Origin: Gammaproteobacteria bacterium
GTDB taxonomy: Bacteria; Pseudomonadota; Gammaproteobacteria; Pseudomonadales; Pseudohongiellaceae
Length of the DNA: 64,000 bases
Direction of reading: 5' to 3'
Assembly: GCA_028818225.1 (NCBI GenBank)
Contig: JAPPOG010000042.1
Coordinates: forward strand, 26,446 to 90,445
Shown here: one piece after another, positions 25,894 through 34,735 of the stretch
Layout: every line of letters starts with the position of its first letter
How positions within the stretch are numbered: position 1 is the stretch's first letter
Notes under the pieces: model-generated
The model's database searches: none
Seen by the model: only the letters and a program-made list of their open reading frames with translations
Told to the model about the DNA's origin: nothing
Position numbers and translations under genes: made by a program

Positions 25894-26247
25894 TCAGGAG
25901 GGCGCTGAAAGTTTGGCAATCATGTCAGTCTTGGCTGCCATGATGAAGTCATTAACATGTAAGCCATTTATCTTGTGTGTCCACCAAAATACAGTGACTT
26001 TCCCCCATTCAGTCATAATCGATGGATGGTGATTTTCACGATCAGCAAGATTGACGATTTTATAGGTAAACTTAAAGGCATCTTTGAATTCGATGAAATG
26101 GAATTCTCTAATTAGCTTTTCAACGCCGTCATGAAACTCCCGGCGCCAGGCGGGAACGCTTAACATCAATTCGTTTGCTTCTTCTTCTGTGACAACAGGA
26201 GCGCCAAGCTGGCAGGCTTCACAATGTTTTTCGTATAAGGCTCCCAT
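25894..26247 (-). CDS. 4a-hydroxytetrahydrobiopterin dehydratase (PCD/DCoH family)
   Basis: A 117-residue pterin-4a-carbinolamine dehydratase. The catalytic motif [E]NHHPS is present as RENHHPSIMTEWGKVTVFWWTH, following FKDAFKFTYKIVNLAD. In phenylalanine catabolism it recycles the pterin cofactor; with no phenylalanine hydroxylase in the window, a role linked to molybdopterin or folate is equally possible. Its start overlaps the hemW stop by one base (TAATG), showing translational coupling. Confidence 0.93.
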   Translation of the reverse strand: MGALYEKHCEACQLGAPVVTEEEANELMLSVPAWRREFHDGVEKLIREFHFIEFKDAFKFTYKIVNLADRENHHPSIMTEWGKVTVFWWTHKINGLHVNDFIMAAKTDMIAKLSAPS

Positions 26248-27404
26248 TAAAGAAATTCCTCGATAACGCTATTGAGAAACCGGTATCCCCTTGGAGTCGC
26301 AGAGATAAAGATGTCTCTCTCAACGTTTTTCATTTGTATTAGTTCTCTTTCGACCAAAGATTCTACTCTCTTTACTATTTCATCGAAACCCAGTCCGGTT
26401 CTGGATTCGAATTGCGCACGACTAAAACCAGCTCGCAACCTGAGTGAATTCATCATGAATTCTATGGCCATTTCCTGCTTGGCAATTTCTTGTATCTCTG
26501 CGTCTCTGCCGTTTATCGCATTAAGATATTGGTTTGGCTGTTTCATTTTATGGGTTCTAATTAGCTTCGATTCCTCGATAAGAGTCAGCTTACCATGGGC
26601 ACCTGCACCGATGCCGATATAATCTCCAAAGCTCCAATAGTTCAGATTGTGAGAAGAAGCATTGCCTGCTTTGCTGTAGGCAGAGACTTCATATTGCTGG
26701 TATCCATGATTTTCTAACAGGGCCTGGCCATTATCCTGAATGTCCTCGAGGACGCATTCCTCAGGTAGGGTAGGAGGGCGACTATAAAACACGGTATTGG
26801 GTTCGATGGTAAGCTGGTACCAACTGAGGTGGGAAGGTTCACAATCAATTGCTTTTTGTATGTCTTTTAACGCCTGTTCTGATGACTGGCCAGGCAATCC
26901 ATGCATTAAATCTATGTTGAAGTTTTTAAATCCAGCTAGCTTTGCAATTTCGATGGCCCTTAAAGCTTCCGCGGCATCATGAATTCGCCCTAGCCGTTTC
27001 AAACATTCATCGTCAAAGCTCTGCGCTCCAATTGAGAGCCGATTAATTCCCGCCTCACGATAGCTGTCAAAACGCGCGGCTTCAGCAGTGCCTGGATTGG
27101 CCTCCAGGGTGATTTCAATTTGCTCTGAAAATGGGAGCTTCGATTCAATATCTTTTAACAACCGGCTATAAGACTTTCCGTCAAACAAACTTGGTGTGCC
27201 GCCGCCGATGAAAATGGAAACGAGTTCACGATCATTGTTTTCCAGGCGCGCAACTTCATGATTAAAATCATCGAGTAAGGCATTGATATATTCGAGCTCT
27301 GGTAGCGGTGATCCTGATTCATGGGAATTGAAATCGCAGTAAGGGCATTTACGTATACACCATGGGATATGGATGTAGAGGCTTAAGGGAGGTCTTTCCA
27401 ACAT
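26247..27404 (-). CDS. hemW: Radical SAM haem chaperone HemW
   Basis: A 385-residue radical SAM protein. The iron-sulfur motif CxxxCxxC appears as WCIRKCPYCDFNSH, followed by GGGTPSLF and the HemN-like SIGAQSFDDECLKRLGR. HemW lacks coproporphyrinogen oxidase activity and instead delivers haem to membrane proteins. The distinction from HemN rests on length and the standard rdgB-hemW pairing. Its start overlaps rdgB by 22 bases. Confidence 0.92.
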   Translation of the reverse strand: MLERPPLSLYIHIPWCIRKCPYCDFNSHESGSPLPELEYINALLDDFNHEVARLENNDRELVSIFIGGGTPSLFDGKSYSRLLKDIESKLPFSEQIEITLEANPGTAEAARFDSYREAGINRLSIGAQSFDDECLKRLGRIHDAAEALRAIEIAKLAGFKNFNIDLMHGLPGQSSEQALKDIQKAIDCEPSHLSWYQLTIEPNTVFYSRPPTLPEECVLEDIQDNGQALLENHGYQQYEVSAYSKAGNASSHNLNYWSFGDYIGIGAGAHGKLTLIEESKLIRTHKMKQPNQYLNAINGRDAEIQEIAKQEMAIEFMMNSLRLRAGFSRAQFESRTGLGFDEIVKRVESLVERELIQMKNVERDIFISATPRGYRFLNSVIEEFL

Positions 27405-27985
27405 TGTATAAGTTGGCGCAATGCCTGGCCGCGATGGCTTAAGGAATTTTTAGTTTCTGGGTCCAGCTCTGCCGATGCGCAATCATGAGTGGGGACATAA
27501 AACAGGGGGTCATAACCAAAACCGTTTTCGCCACTTTCTTCGAACAGGATACGACCTTCCCAGGTACCCTGACAGATAAGTGGCATTGGGTCTTTTTCAT
27601 GCCGCAGAAATACAATGACACACTGAAAGCGGGCGGTACGCAGGAGATCAGGCACTTGCTCAAGTTCTGATAAAAGTTTGGCATTATTTTCACTATCAGC
27701 AGTCGACCCTTTTATTCCTGCATAGCGAGCCGAATAAATTCCAGGCTCACCATTTAACGCATCCACTTCAATACCGGAATCGTCAGCTATGCTCGGTAAT
27801 CCTGTTTCAACACAGGCATGCCGTGCCTTGATCAATGCGTTCTCGACAAAGCTGAGCCCGGTTTCAGCAACTTCGCTGACATTGAATTTCGATTGAGGAA
27901 GTAGCTCAATGCTTTTTTGGTCGAGAATGGCCTGCAGTTCTCGAAGCTTTCCCTGGTTACCACTGGCTAGAACTATTCTCTGCAT
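27383..27985 (-). CDS. rdgB: XTP/dITP pyrophosphatase
   Basis: A 200-residue Ham1/RdgB nucleotide-sanitising enzyme that hydrolyses ITP, dITP and XTP. Signs are the start MQRIVLASGNQGKLRELQ, the ETGLSFVENALIKARHA block, IADDSGIEVDALNGEPGIYSA (metal site) and NGFGYDPLFYVP. I chose ATG 27985, with AGAAGGA just upstream, over a longer frame starting at 28063. It lies 11 bases after metW and overlaps hemW. Confidence 0.95.
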   Translation of the reverse strand: MQRIVLASGNQGKLRELQAILDQKSIELLPQSKFNVSEVAETGLSFVENALIKARHACVETGLPSIADDSGIEVDALNGEPGIYSARYAGIKGSTADSENNAKLLSELEQVPDLLRTARFQCVIVFLRHEKDPMPLICQGTWEGRILFEESGENGFGYDPLFYVPTHDCASAELDPETKNSLSHRGQALRQLIQCWKDLP

Positions 27986-27996
27986 GAGTCCTTCTG

Positions 27997-28590
27997 CTAG
28001 TCCCTGGTAATATGATAAATCGCAATCTCGCCAAGAAAATTTGGCCAGCTCTTCATTGCCCAACTGCCTTGATGTTGAGAGTCGACTACAGTTCGGGTAA
28101 GAACCTTGATGTTTTTATCACGACAGAGCGCATCGAAATCTTTCACAGTACAAAAATGAATATTCGGCGTGTCGTACCATTGGTGCGGCATAAACTTCGA
28201 AACGGGCATACGACCTTTAGTAGAAAGATAGAGTCGGCTTTTCCAATTTCCAAAGTTTGGAAAAGTAACGATGCCTTTCTTACCAATACGCAGCATCTCA
28301 TCAATTAATTTATCGGGGTTGCTTAGTGCCTGCAATGTTTGTGCGAGTAATACAGTTTCGAAACTATTGGTTTGAAAATTTGAAAGCCCATGATCCATGT
28401 TTTGTTCGATGACGTTAACCCCATTCTCTATGCAGCGTTGAATATTATCCTCATCAATTTCTAAACCGATCTCTTTAACTTGTTTAGAGGTCTTCAGAAA
28501 ATGCAGTAGTGTGCCGTCACCACAACCAAGGTCTAATACGCGGCTGTTAGGTTCTATCCACTGTTGAATAATTTCCAGGTCAGGACGCAT
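27997..28590 (-). CDS. metW: Methionine biosynthesis protein MetW
   Basis: A 197-residue SAM-dependent methyltransferase-fold protein. The start [20 protein letters not shown] runs into motif I ([12 protein letters not shown]). Family blocks [11 protein letters not shown] and [20 protein letters not shown] follow. MetW partners MetX in Proteobacteria and is needed for acyltransferase activity or stability. The start at 28590 overlaps the metX stop in ATGCGTCCTGA, an 11-base overlap that implies coupled translation. Confidence 0.94.
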   Translation of the reverse strand: MRPDLEIIQQWIEPNSRVLDLGCGDGTLLHFLKTSKQVKEIGLEIDEDNIQRCIENGVNVIEQNMDHGLSNFQTNSFETVLLAQTLQALSNPDKLIDEMLRIGKKGIVTFPNFGNWKSRLYLSTKGRMPVSKFMPHQWYDTPNIHFCTVKDFDALCRDKNIKVLTRTVVDSQHQGSWAMKSWPNFLGEIAIYHITRD

Positions 28591-29779
28591 TGCCGCAGAC
28601 CTCCTTATGCACTCGTTGTAGGTAGCCTTTGAATGCATTTATGTAGCGAGGAATTGGTAACAGAAAGGCATCGTGACCCTGGTCTGCTTCTACTTCCAGA
28701 TAAGTCACTTCTCTTCCGGCTTTTAACAATTCATTCACCAATTCACGGGAGCGCTCTGGTGGAAAGCGCCAATCAGTGCTGAAGGAAACCAGCATAAACT
28801 TACAATCGCTATTTTCGAATGCCTTACTTAGATCGCCTTCGTAGTCCACTGAAGGATCAAAATAGTCAAGGGCTTTAGTCATTAGCAAATAAGTATTGGC
28901 ATCAAAGTTTGCAGAGAACCTTTCACCCTGGTAGTGCAAATAGCTTTCAACCTGAAAGTCCACATTAAATCCGAAACTAAGTTTTCCCGTACGCAAGTCG
29001 CGGCCAAAGTTATTGCCTTCATTCTCAAAGTCAGAAACGGTCTTTCCGAATTTGGTACGCATCGCGCTGTCAGAGAGATAAGTGATGTGTCCAACCATGC
29101 GGGCGAGAGTTAACCCCTGTTTAGGATAAGTATCATGTTCCAGGTAGTAACCATCATGAAAATTTGGGTCGGCAGTGATCGATTGCCTCGCCACTTCATT
29201 AAAGGCAATATTTTGAGCAGAAAGCTTAGGAGCTGCCGCAATACAAATTGCGCTGGCCAATCGTTCGGGATAACTAATAGCCCAACGCAGTACCTGCATA
29301 CCTCCGAGGCTGCCTCCGACCACCGCAGCCCACTTGGAGATTCCAAGCCTATCCATCAGCATCGCCTGGCTTTTAACCCAATCCCTAACTGTGACCACTG
29401 GGAAGTCCGGCCCCCAGTATTTACCAGTTTCCGGATTGATAGTGGCGGGCCCCGTTGTGCCACCACAACCACCGAGATTGTTCATGCTTACCACGAAAAA
29501 CAAATTAGTATCGATGGCTTTACCGGGCCCAATGCAGGTATCCCACCAGCCGGGCTTCTTATCGTCTTTTGTATGGAAACCCGCAGCATGGTGGTCGCCA
29601 CTCAATGCATGACATACCAGAACCGCGTTCGACTTTTCGCTGTTTAATTCGCCATAGGTTTCATAAACGATATCGCAGGCGGGCAGGACTTTACCACTGC
29701 GTAGCGTCAGCGGATCATCGATATGGAGATGTTGTGGTTCAACAATTCCAACGGAGTCTTCAGGTATTTCAACTGCCAT
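28580..29779 (-). CDS. metX: Homoserine O-acyltransferase MetX
   Basis: A 399-residue alpha/beta hydrolase that activates homoserine in methionine synthesis. The nucleophile elbow is [14 protein letters not shown] (Ser near residue 155), the acid Asp sits in [15 protein letters not shown], and the His in [12 protein letters not shown]. The oxyanion segment [14 protein letters not shown] is typical. Acetyl versus succinyl donor cannot be read safely from sequence; proteobacterial MetX-MetW pairs often use succinyl-CoA. ATG 29779 is preferred to a TTG at 29812. It follows the yggT gene by 63 bases on the same strand. Confidence 0.94.
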   Translation of the reverse strand: MAVEIPEDSVGIVEPQHLHIDDPLTLRSGKVLPACDIVYETYGELNSEKSNAVLVCHALSGDHHAAGFHTKDDKKPGWWDTCIGPGKAIDTNLFFVVSMNNLGGCGGTTGPATINPETGKYWGPDFPVVTVRDWVKSQAMLMDRLGISKWAAVVGGSLGGMQVLRWAISYPERLASAICIAAAPKLSAQNIAFNEVARQSITADPNFHDGYYLEHDTYPKQGLTLARMVGHITYLSDSAMRTKFGKTVSDFENEGNNFGRDLRTGKLSFGFNVDFQVESYLHYQGERFSANFDANTYLLMTKALDYFDPSVDYEGDLSKAFENSDCKFMLVSFSTDWRFPPERSRELVNELLKAGREVTYLEVEADQGHDAFLLPIPRYINAFKGYLQRVHKEVCGNAS

Positions 29780-29842
29780 TTTGATTACGTTGCAAATTCC
29801 TAGAGCTTGCAAATAAAGTTCAGCGCTCTGCCGATTGAAATA

Positions 29843-30442
29843 TCAAAGGCCAATCACAACCAGAGCGATATTTTGATTTACACCAAAGGATTGATAAATG
29901 ATGTTTCGAATTAATCCGATTCCAATGAAGATAAAAATTGGCGAAAAGTCGAGCCCACCCATTGGTGGTATGACTTTTCTCACAGGCGCCATAACTGGCT
30001 CGGTTAATTGCCAGATCAATCTGAGAAATGGATGAGGATTCATATTTCCCGAAAACATCATGACAAAAGACATGATGATGGAGGCAATAATGGCATAGTA
30101 ATAAATCATGATGATGAAATGAATTACACCAACAAATGCCCAGGTAACTACAAAGCTGACAGAAGGAATACTGCCACCATAGAGAATGATCAAGCTGCAA
30201 ATTGCGGCTGCTTGTACAACTAGAGCCAGAATCAAACTGGAAAAATCGATGCCCTTATAACCCGGTATAAAACTTCTAAATACTCTGACGGCAGGGTCGG
30301 TAATTTTTACTACAGATTGTGAAATAGGATTATAAAAATCTGCTCGTGCGACCTGTAATAGGAAACGAAGGATTACCATCAGTAAGTAAATACCTACCAA
30401 GGCATTAAATATCAGTGCGGCTGAACTTCCTGCTACTTCCAT
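29843..30442 (-). CDS. yggT: YggT-family membrane protein
   Basis: A 199-residue inner-membrane protein with two YggT repeats, each containing hydrophobic helices and the pattern F[Y/H]NP(IS) ... DPxxRxxRxxIP. Here these are ADFYNPISQSVVKITDPAVR with SFIPGYKGIDFSS, and later HPFLRLIWQLTEPVMAPVRK with VIPPMGGLDFSP. The family supports osmotic or membrane-protein functions that are not well defined. It sits 11 bases after proC, a standard gene order. Confidence 0.93.
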   Translation of the reverse strand: MEVAGSSAALIFNALVGIYLLMVILRFLLQVARADFYNPISQSVVKITDPAVRVFRSFIPGYKGIDFSSLILALVVQAAAICSLIILYGGSIPSVSFVVTWAFVGVIHFIIMIYYYAIIASIIMSFVMMFSGNMNPHPFLRLIWQLTEPVMAPVRKVIPPMGGLDFSPIFIFIGIGLIRNIIYQSFGVNQNIALVVIGL

Positions 30443-30453
30443 TTCTTAACTCA

Positions 30454-31293
30454 CTATGTATTCGAATTCTTTGCCAATTCAATTGAACGATTTTTAGCGG
30501 CAGTCAATGCTTTTAATACCAATTCTCTGAGTTCGCCTTCTTCAAAAGTATTAATTGCTTGTTCTGTTGTTCCACCTGGAGAAGTCACTTTGCGCCGAAG
30601 TTCTGCTGCTGAGTCACTGCTTTGTATTGCCAGGTCCGCCGCACCCAAGGCAGTCTGGTGGATTAGCTGCCTGGCAACATCTTCTGGTAATCCCAATTCA
30701 GTAGCAGCGTCTTGCATTGCTTCCATAAAAAGAAAGTAGTAAGCAGGCCCGCTACCGGATACAGCCGTCACTGTATCGATATCTGCTTCAGAACCTACCC
30801 AAACACTTATCCCTACAGCATCTACGAGTGACTTCGCCAGTTCCTTTTGCGTATCGCTAACAAATTCGTTGGCAAATAAGCCAGTAGCACCTTTGCCAAT
30901 TAGTGCGGGTGTGTTGGGCATACATCGAACAATCGAAGTTTCGCTGCCAAGCCAATGTTGTAACTGCTGGATTGTGGTACCTGCAGCGATTGAAACAATC
31001 AAACTGGAAGCAGAATCCAAACTAATTCCATTACAAACTTCTTCCATCATCTGTGGTTTTACGGCAAGCACAATTACATCTGCGTCATTCGCTAGAGATT
31101 GGTTGTCTGCTGTCCGTATTCCGCACTCGGAACTTAAAACCTGCAGCTTTTTGTCGTCTACATCAGCGGCGATAATCGATGAAGGACAAGAGCCTTTGGC
31201 AAGTAAACCACGAATGAGACTATCCGCCATATTGCCTGCGCCAATAAAGCCAATTGTGGTGTTTTCCAAATTTTCTCCAGTTTGTTGTTTCAA
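30454..31293 (-). CDS. proC: Pyrroline-5-carboxylate reductase
   Basis: A 279-residue NADPH-dependent enzyme for the last step of proline synthesis. The Rossmann motif is TIGFIGAGNMADSLIRGLL. Later blocks are VLAVKPQMMEEV, VRCMPNTPALIGKGATGLF, and the substrate/dimer region TAVSGSGPAYYFLFMEAMQ with KVTSPGGTTEQAI near the end. It lies between yggS and yggT in the usual leftward operon. Confidence 0.96.
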   Translation of the reverse strand: MKQQTGENLENTTIGFIGAGNMADSLIRGLLAKGSCPSSIIAADVDDKKLQVLSSECGIRTADNQSLANDADVIVLAVKPQMMEEVCNGISLDSASSLIVSIAAGTTIQQLQHWLGSETSIVRCMPNTPALIGKGATGLFANEFVSDTQKELAKSLVDAVGISVWVGSEADIDTVTAVSGSGPAYYFLFMEAMQDAATELGLPEDVARQLIHQTALGAADLAIQSSDSAAELRRKVTSPGGTTEQAINTFEEGELRELVLKALTAAKNRSIELAKNSNT

Positions 31294-31351
31294 TAGAAAA
31301 ACCGTTTGCTGTCAGCAGATATTCTATCCCATTAGCGCTGGATAAGCGTAA

Positions 31352-32035
31352 TCAGGATCTCGGCCCAAACAGCGCAGTTCCCAGCCTGAGCATTGTCGAC
31401 CCTTCAGCAATTGCCGCTTCATAATCATTGCTCATACCCATCGACAGTGTATCCATCGCTGGAAACAGCTTTTGTAAGCGCTGATACTCTTCTGCTAATA
31501 CGCGAAAACACTCGCGTTGCTTTTCAAAATCTTCCTCTGGGGCAGGAATTGCCATTAAACCGCGCAATTGCAGGCGAGGTAGTTCATCAACAGTTCTGCA
31601 TAAAGTCTCCACATTTGCCAGGTCTGTGCCTGATTTGGAAGCTTCTTGGGACAGATTTACCTGGATACATACGTTTAAACTTGCCTTGTCTGGAGACCGC
31701 TGCTCACTCAAGCGCTGGGCAATTTTCTCTCGTTCAACACTCTGAACCCAGTCGAAGTTTTCCGCTATGCCCCGGGTTTTATTGGACTGGATAGGCCCAA
31801 TAAAATGCCAGCTCAAATTCAGATCCGCCAATGCCGCTATCTTTTTCTCCGCTTCCTGCAGGAAATTTTCGCCGAATTCGGTGATGCCCGCTGTCGCCGC
31901 GACTCGAATCTTGTCCTCGGCATGACGCTTGCTGACGACGAGTAGGTTCACGCTCGACTCGGGGCGGCCGTATTTTGCTTCGAGCTCCCGAATCTTCTGG
32001 GCTGTAGCGGATATATTTTCTGCTATATGGGTCAC
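31352..32035 (-). CDS. yggS: YggS-type pyridoxal phosphate homeostasis protein
   Basis: A 227-residue PLP-binding protein with an alanine-racemase-like barrel. The PLP lysine is in LLVVSKRHAEDKIRVA, and family blocks are GITEFGENFLQEAEKKI, WHFIGPIQSNKTRGIAENFDW and SMGMSNDYEAAIAEGSTMLRLG. It controls free PLP and amino acid balance. It is divergent from pilT, with 178 bases between the two starts that should hold promoters for both directions. Confidence 0.95.
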   Translation of the reverse strand: MTHIAENISATAQKIRELEAKYGRPESSVNLLVVSKRHAEDKIRVAATAGITEFGENFLQEAEKKIAALADLNLSWHFIGPIQSNKTRGIAENFDWVQSVEREKIAQRLSEQRSPDKASLNVCIQVNLSQEASKSGTDLANVETLCRTVDELPRLQLRGLMAIPAPEEDFEKQRECFRVLAEEYQRLQKLFPAMDTLSMGMSNDYEAAIAEGSTMLRLGTALFGPRS

Positions 32036-32213
32036 GTTTTAAGGCGTTTCTGCAGGTTTCTAGTCTGGGATATTCCCAAAAGGACAGGTACTATAGGTGA
32101 CGCTGTTACTCCTTTCCAGTGATTGTGGGGCAGCTGAAATCTGGAATTAGTCAATTTTCCGATTTCCGCAAAATCAATACCAGAAAAAACTCACACTGTT
32201 ACAGGTTAGACAC

Positions 32214-32270
32214 ATGGATATTACAGAACTATTGGGATTTAGCGTAAAACAGGGCGCTTCAGATTAGCAC
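32214..32270 (+). other. Severed 5' end of pilT (in-frame amber codon)
   Basis: ATG 32214, with ACAGG upstream, opens MDITELLGFSVKQGASD, the standard PilT N-terminus. Codon 18 is then TAG (32265-32267) where PilT proteins have Leu in SDLHLSAGMPP. The rest of pilT follows in the same frame with no other damage. A single T-to-A change from TTG would explain it. Confidence 0.85.
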
Positions 32271-33248
32271 GTGACCGCCGGTATGCCACCACTGATTCGA
32301 GTGGATGGCGATATTCGACGAATCAATGTTCCGGAAATGGATCATAAAGAAGTCCATGCGCTTATTTATGAAATAATGAATGATAAGCAGCGTAAAGATT
32401 ATGAAGAATTTCTGGAAACAGATTTCTCTTTCGAAGTTCCCAACCTCGCCCGCTTTCGTGTTAATGCGTTTGTTCAAAATCGTGGAGCTGGCGCAGTATT
32501 TCGGACCATTCCTTCAAAAGTGCTTTCCATGGAACAGTTGGGAATGGGTGACGTGTTCAGACAGATCTCCGATGTTCCTCGAGGCCTGGTCGCGGTAACT
32601 GGACCGACAGGTTCAGGCAAGAGTTCAACCCTCGCCGCTATGATGGATTACATCAATGACACCAAATATGAGCACATCTTAACGATCGAAGATCCTATAG
32701 AATTTGTTCACCAGAGCAAGAAGTGCCTGGTAAATCAACGTGAGGTTCACAGGGATACTCATGGGTTTAACGAAGCCTTGCGTTCAGCACTGCGTGAAGA
32801 CCCGGACATTATTCTTGTAGGTGAGCTTCGAGACCTGGAAACGATCCGATTGGCATTAACAGCTGCCGAAACAGGTCACCTGGTATTCGGCACACTGCAT
32901 ACCACATCTGCGGCAAAAACTATTGACCGTATCATCGATGTATTTCCAGCAGCTGAGAAAGACATGGTACGTTCCATGTTGTCGGAATCACTGCAAGCTG
33001 TTATTTCACAAACCTTGTTAAAGAAGCCGGGCGGTGGTCGAGTTGCTGCACATGAAATCATGATAGGTACGCCAGCGATTCGAAACCTGATTCGCGAGGA
33101 TAAAGTTGCGCAGATGTATTCGGCAATTCAGACTGGTGCGTCGGTTGGTATGCAGACTTTGGATCAGTGTTTGAAAGAGCTTCTGCAGAAGGGCGTGGTT
33201 ACGCGCGAGGATGCGCGGTCCAAGGCCAAAATGCCCGAAAACTTCTGA
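32271..33248 (+). CDS. pilT: Twitching-motility ATPase PilT, N-terminally cut by an amber codon
   Basis: The open part covers 325 residues of the type IV pilus retraction ATPase. Walker A is VTGPTGSGKSSTLAA, the Asp box IEDPIEFVHQ, Walker B DPDIILVGELRDLETI, and the His box ETGHLVFGTLHTTSAAK; the C-terminus GVVTREDARSKA is also standard. The real start is ATG 32214, but TAG at 32265-32267 interrupts the frame. Restart at GTG 32271 has no ribosome-binding site and would lose 19 residues of the N-terminal PAS-like domain. Function therefore depends on restart, suppression, or a sequence error. The neighbouring pilU usually seen next to pilT is absent. Confidence 0.85.
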   Translation: MTAGMPPLIRVDGDIRRINVPEMDHKEVHALIYEIMNDKQRKDYEEFLETDFSFEVPNLARFRVNAFVQNRGAGAVFRTIPSKVLSMEQLGMGDVFRQISDVPRGLVAVTGPTGSGKSSTLAAMMDYINDTKYEHILTIEDPIEFVHQSKKCLVNQREVHRDTHGFNEALRSALREDPDIILVGELRDLETIRLALTAAETGHLVFGTLHTTSAAKTIDRIIDVFPAAEKDMVRSMLSESLQAVISQTLLKKPGGGRVAAHEIMIGTPAIRNLIREDKVAQMYSAIQTGASVGMQTLDQCLKELLQKGVVTREDARSKAKMPENF

Positions 33249-33411
33249 TCTAAAATTCTGAGAGGTTATACTACTTCGTTGCAGCTGCGCTCGGGGGCTG
33301 CGCCTAGCTGGATGGTATGGCTCATGGGCTCGCGTAATTGCGGCAGATACTCCTTAGTCTCAGAAATTTATATCTGGATGTTTAAAAATCATTTCTAGCT
33401 AGAATCTTTAT

Positions 33412-33436
33412 GAGGGCATTGCGCCCTCGCTCTTTT
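33412..33436 (+). terminator. Intrinsic terminator downstream of pilT
   Basis: A 6-bp GC-rich stem, GAGGGC and GCCCTC, with a 5-nt loop is followed by GCTCTTTTCT. It lies 164 bases after the pilT stop and is the most likely end of the pilT transcript. Confidence 0.6.
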
Positions 33437-33495
33437 CTTGCCTACCAACTCGGGAAGTGACATATCTGGAAGCGCTAATGGTGCGACAGGCAGGA

Positions 33496-33565
33496 CTCCG
33501 GTAGTGCCCCTCGGAACTCACTGTAGAGCGCCGTGCGCGACTTACTCGTAAAACTTCTACCGGAG
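33496..33565. repeat. Inverted repeat in the pilT-ruvX gap
   Basis: CTCCGGTAG (33496-33504) is the exact reverse complement of CTACCGGAG (33557-33565), enclosing 52 bases that include a smaller GCGC-rich hairpin (GCGCCGTGCGC). The whole gap 33249-33662 (414 bases) has no convincing gene; besides this element it holds the terminator at 33412. The role of this element is unknown. Confidence 0.5.
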
Positions 33566-33662
33566 AAATTCTAAGAATCGTCATTTCATAGGTTTTCTTG
33601 TAACAGGGCAAGTTACAATACAACGAGGCGCTTCGACGCAAAACCCTCATACCCAAAAACAG

Positions 33663-34115
33663 TTAAACCTGAGTGTTATATTCGGTAAACCAGTTCTCGA
33701 GAATAATCTGAGCTGCTATGTCATCGATAGCAGTTTTTTTCTTGCTGCCTTCATCTTCCATAACTTGTTCAATCGCGGCTTTTGAAGAGAGACGTTCATC
33801 CATGCCGTAGCAGCGAATATTGAATCTGCCGTCTATTCGGTTTGCGAATTTAACTGCGCGCATTAACAGTTCGCTTTCACTGCCATCCAGGTTATAGGGA
33901 AGGCCAACTACGCAACAATCAGGTTTCCATTCTTCCAGAAGTTTTTCTATCTGGTCCCAGTCCGGAATACCGTCTTTCGCTTTTAATACAGTCACGGATT
34001 TAGCGGATGCTGAAATACTTTGGCCGAAGGCAACTCCAATACGTTGAGTGCCATAATCAAACGCCAATGCAGCAACTGGATTACTACAGTCATTGGGGAG
34101 GAGATCAATTGCCAT
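33663..34115 (-). CDS. ruvX: RuvX/YqgF putative Holliday junction resolvase, pre-16S rRNA nuclease
   Basis: A 150-residue RNase H-fold nuclease. Family motifs are ALAFDYGTQRIGVAFGQ (first catalytic Asp), VVGLPYNLDGSES, and DERLSSKAAIEQV with a later Asp in KKTAIDDIAAQIILENW. YqgF matures the 5' end of 16S rRNA; a recombination role is older and less supported. It follows yqgE by 22 bases and is the last gene of the leftward gshB-tonB-yqgE-ruvX cluster. Confidence 0.94.
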   Translation of the reverse strand: MAIDLLPNDCSNPVAALAFDYGTQRIGVAFGQSISASAKSVTVLKAKDGIPDWDQIEKLLEEWKPDCCVVGLPYNLDGSESELLMRAVKFANRIDGRFNIRCYGMDERLSSKAAIEQVMEDEGSKKKTAIDDIAAQIILENWFTEYNTQV

Positions 34116-34137
34116 GGAAAGAATTCAAATTCGAAAC

Positions 34138-34716
34138 TCAGGAGTGGCCGGCTTCCGGAGAGATCTGTTGTATGTTGATTCCAAGCAGGGCTGCCGCGTC
34201 ATTCACTTTAGACGCGTAATCCTTGGAGAAAATCAGTTCGGAGTTTGCGGGCGCCGTTAACCAGGCATTCTCACTAATCTCTCTTTCCAGTTGGCCAGCG
34301 TCCCAACCCGCACAACCAAGGGCAACGAGATAATTATCAGGGCCACTTCCCGTGGCGATATCCTGTAAGATCGTTTTGGAGGTGCAAATGGTAATCTCAG
34401 GAGTAACCGAAATCGAAGATTCCCATCGGTTTTCAGCATCGTGAATTATGAATCCCTTATCACGTTCCACCGGCCCGCCAGCGAGAACATGCTCCATGTG
34501 AAATTTGCCTTCATCCACATCGCAGACGATATCCAGTTCATCAAATATATCTGAAACACATGCCTGTAACGGTTTGTTAATTACAATGCCCAGGGCGCCT
34601 TCTTCGTTATGCTTCCACAAATAGGTCACAGTGTTTGCGAAGTAGGAATCCATTAGTTGGGGCATTGCAATAAGAAACTGGTTTTCCAGACAATTGTCTG
34701 GCGCGCTGTCAGACAT
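34138..34716 (-). CDS. yqgE: YqgE/AlgH family protein
   Basis: A 192-residue DUF179 protein. Signs are NQFLIAMPQLMDSYFANTVTYLW near the start, EGALGIVINKPL, VLAGGPVERDKGFIIH, and ALGCAGWDAGQLEREISENAW. The function is unknown; in Pseudomonas AlgH was first linked to alginate regulation, and the structure suggests a small-molecule or protein-binding role. Its position between tonB and ruvX is conserved in gammaproteobacteria. Confidence 0.95.
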   Translation of the reverse strand: MSDSAPDNCLENQFLIAMPQLMDSYFANTVTYLWKHNEEGALGIVINKPLQACVSDIFDELDIVCDVDEGKFHMEHVLAGGPVERDKGFIIHDAENRWESSISVTPEITICTSKTILQDIATGSGPDNYLVALGCAGWDAGQLEREISENAWLTAPANSELIFSKDYASKVNDAAALLGINIQQISPEAGHS

Positions 34717-34735
34717 TACAAATACCGAAAACTAT

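Noticed and set aside
29135..29647. A 170-codon rightward frame opposite metX
   Set aside because: Antisense shadow of a fully conserved gene.
33408..33656. An 82-codon leftward frame in the pilT-ruvX gap
   Set aside because: It spans a terminator and an inverted repeat, is rich in Arg and Ser, and matches no family.
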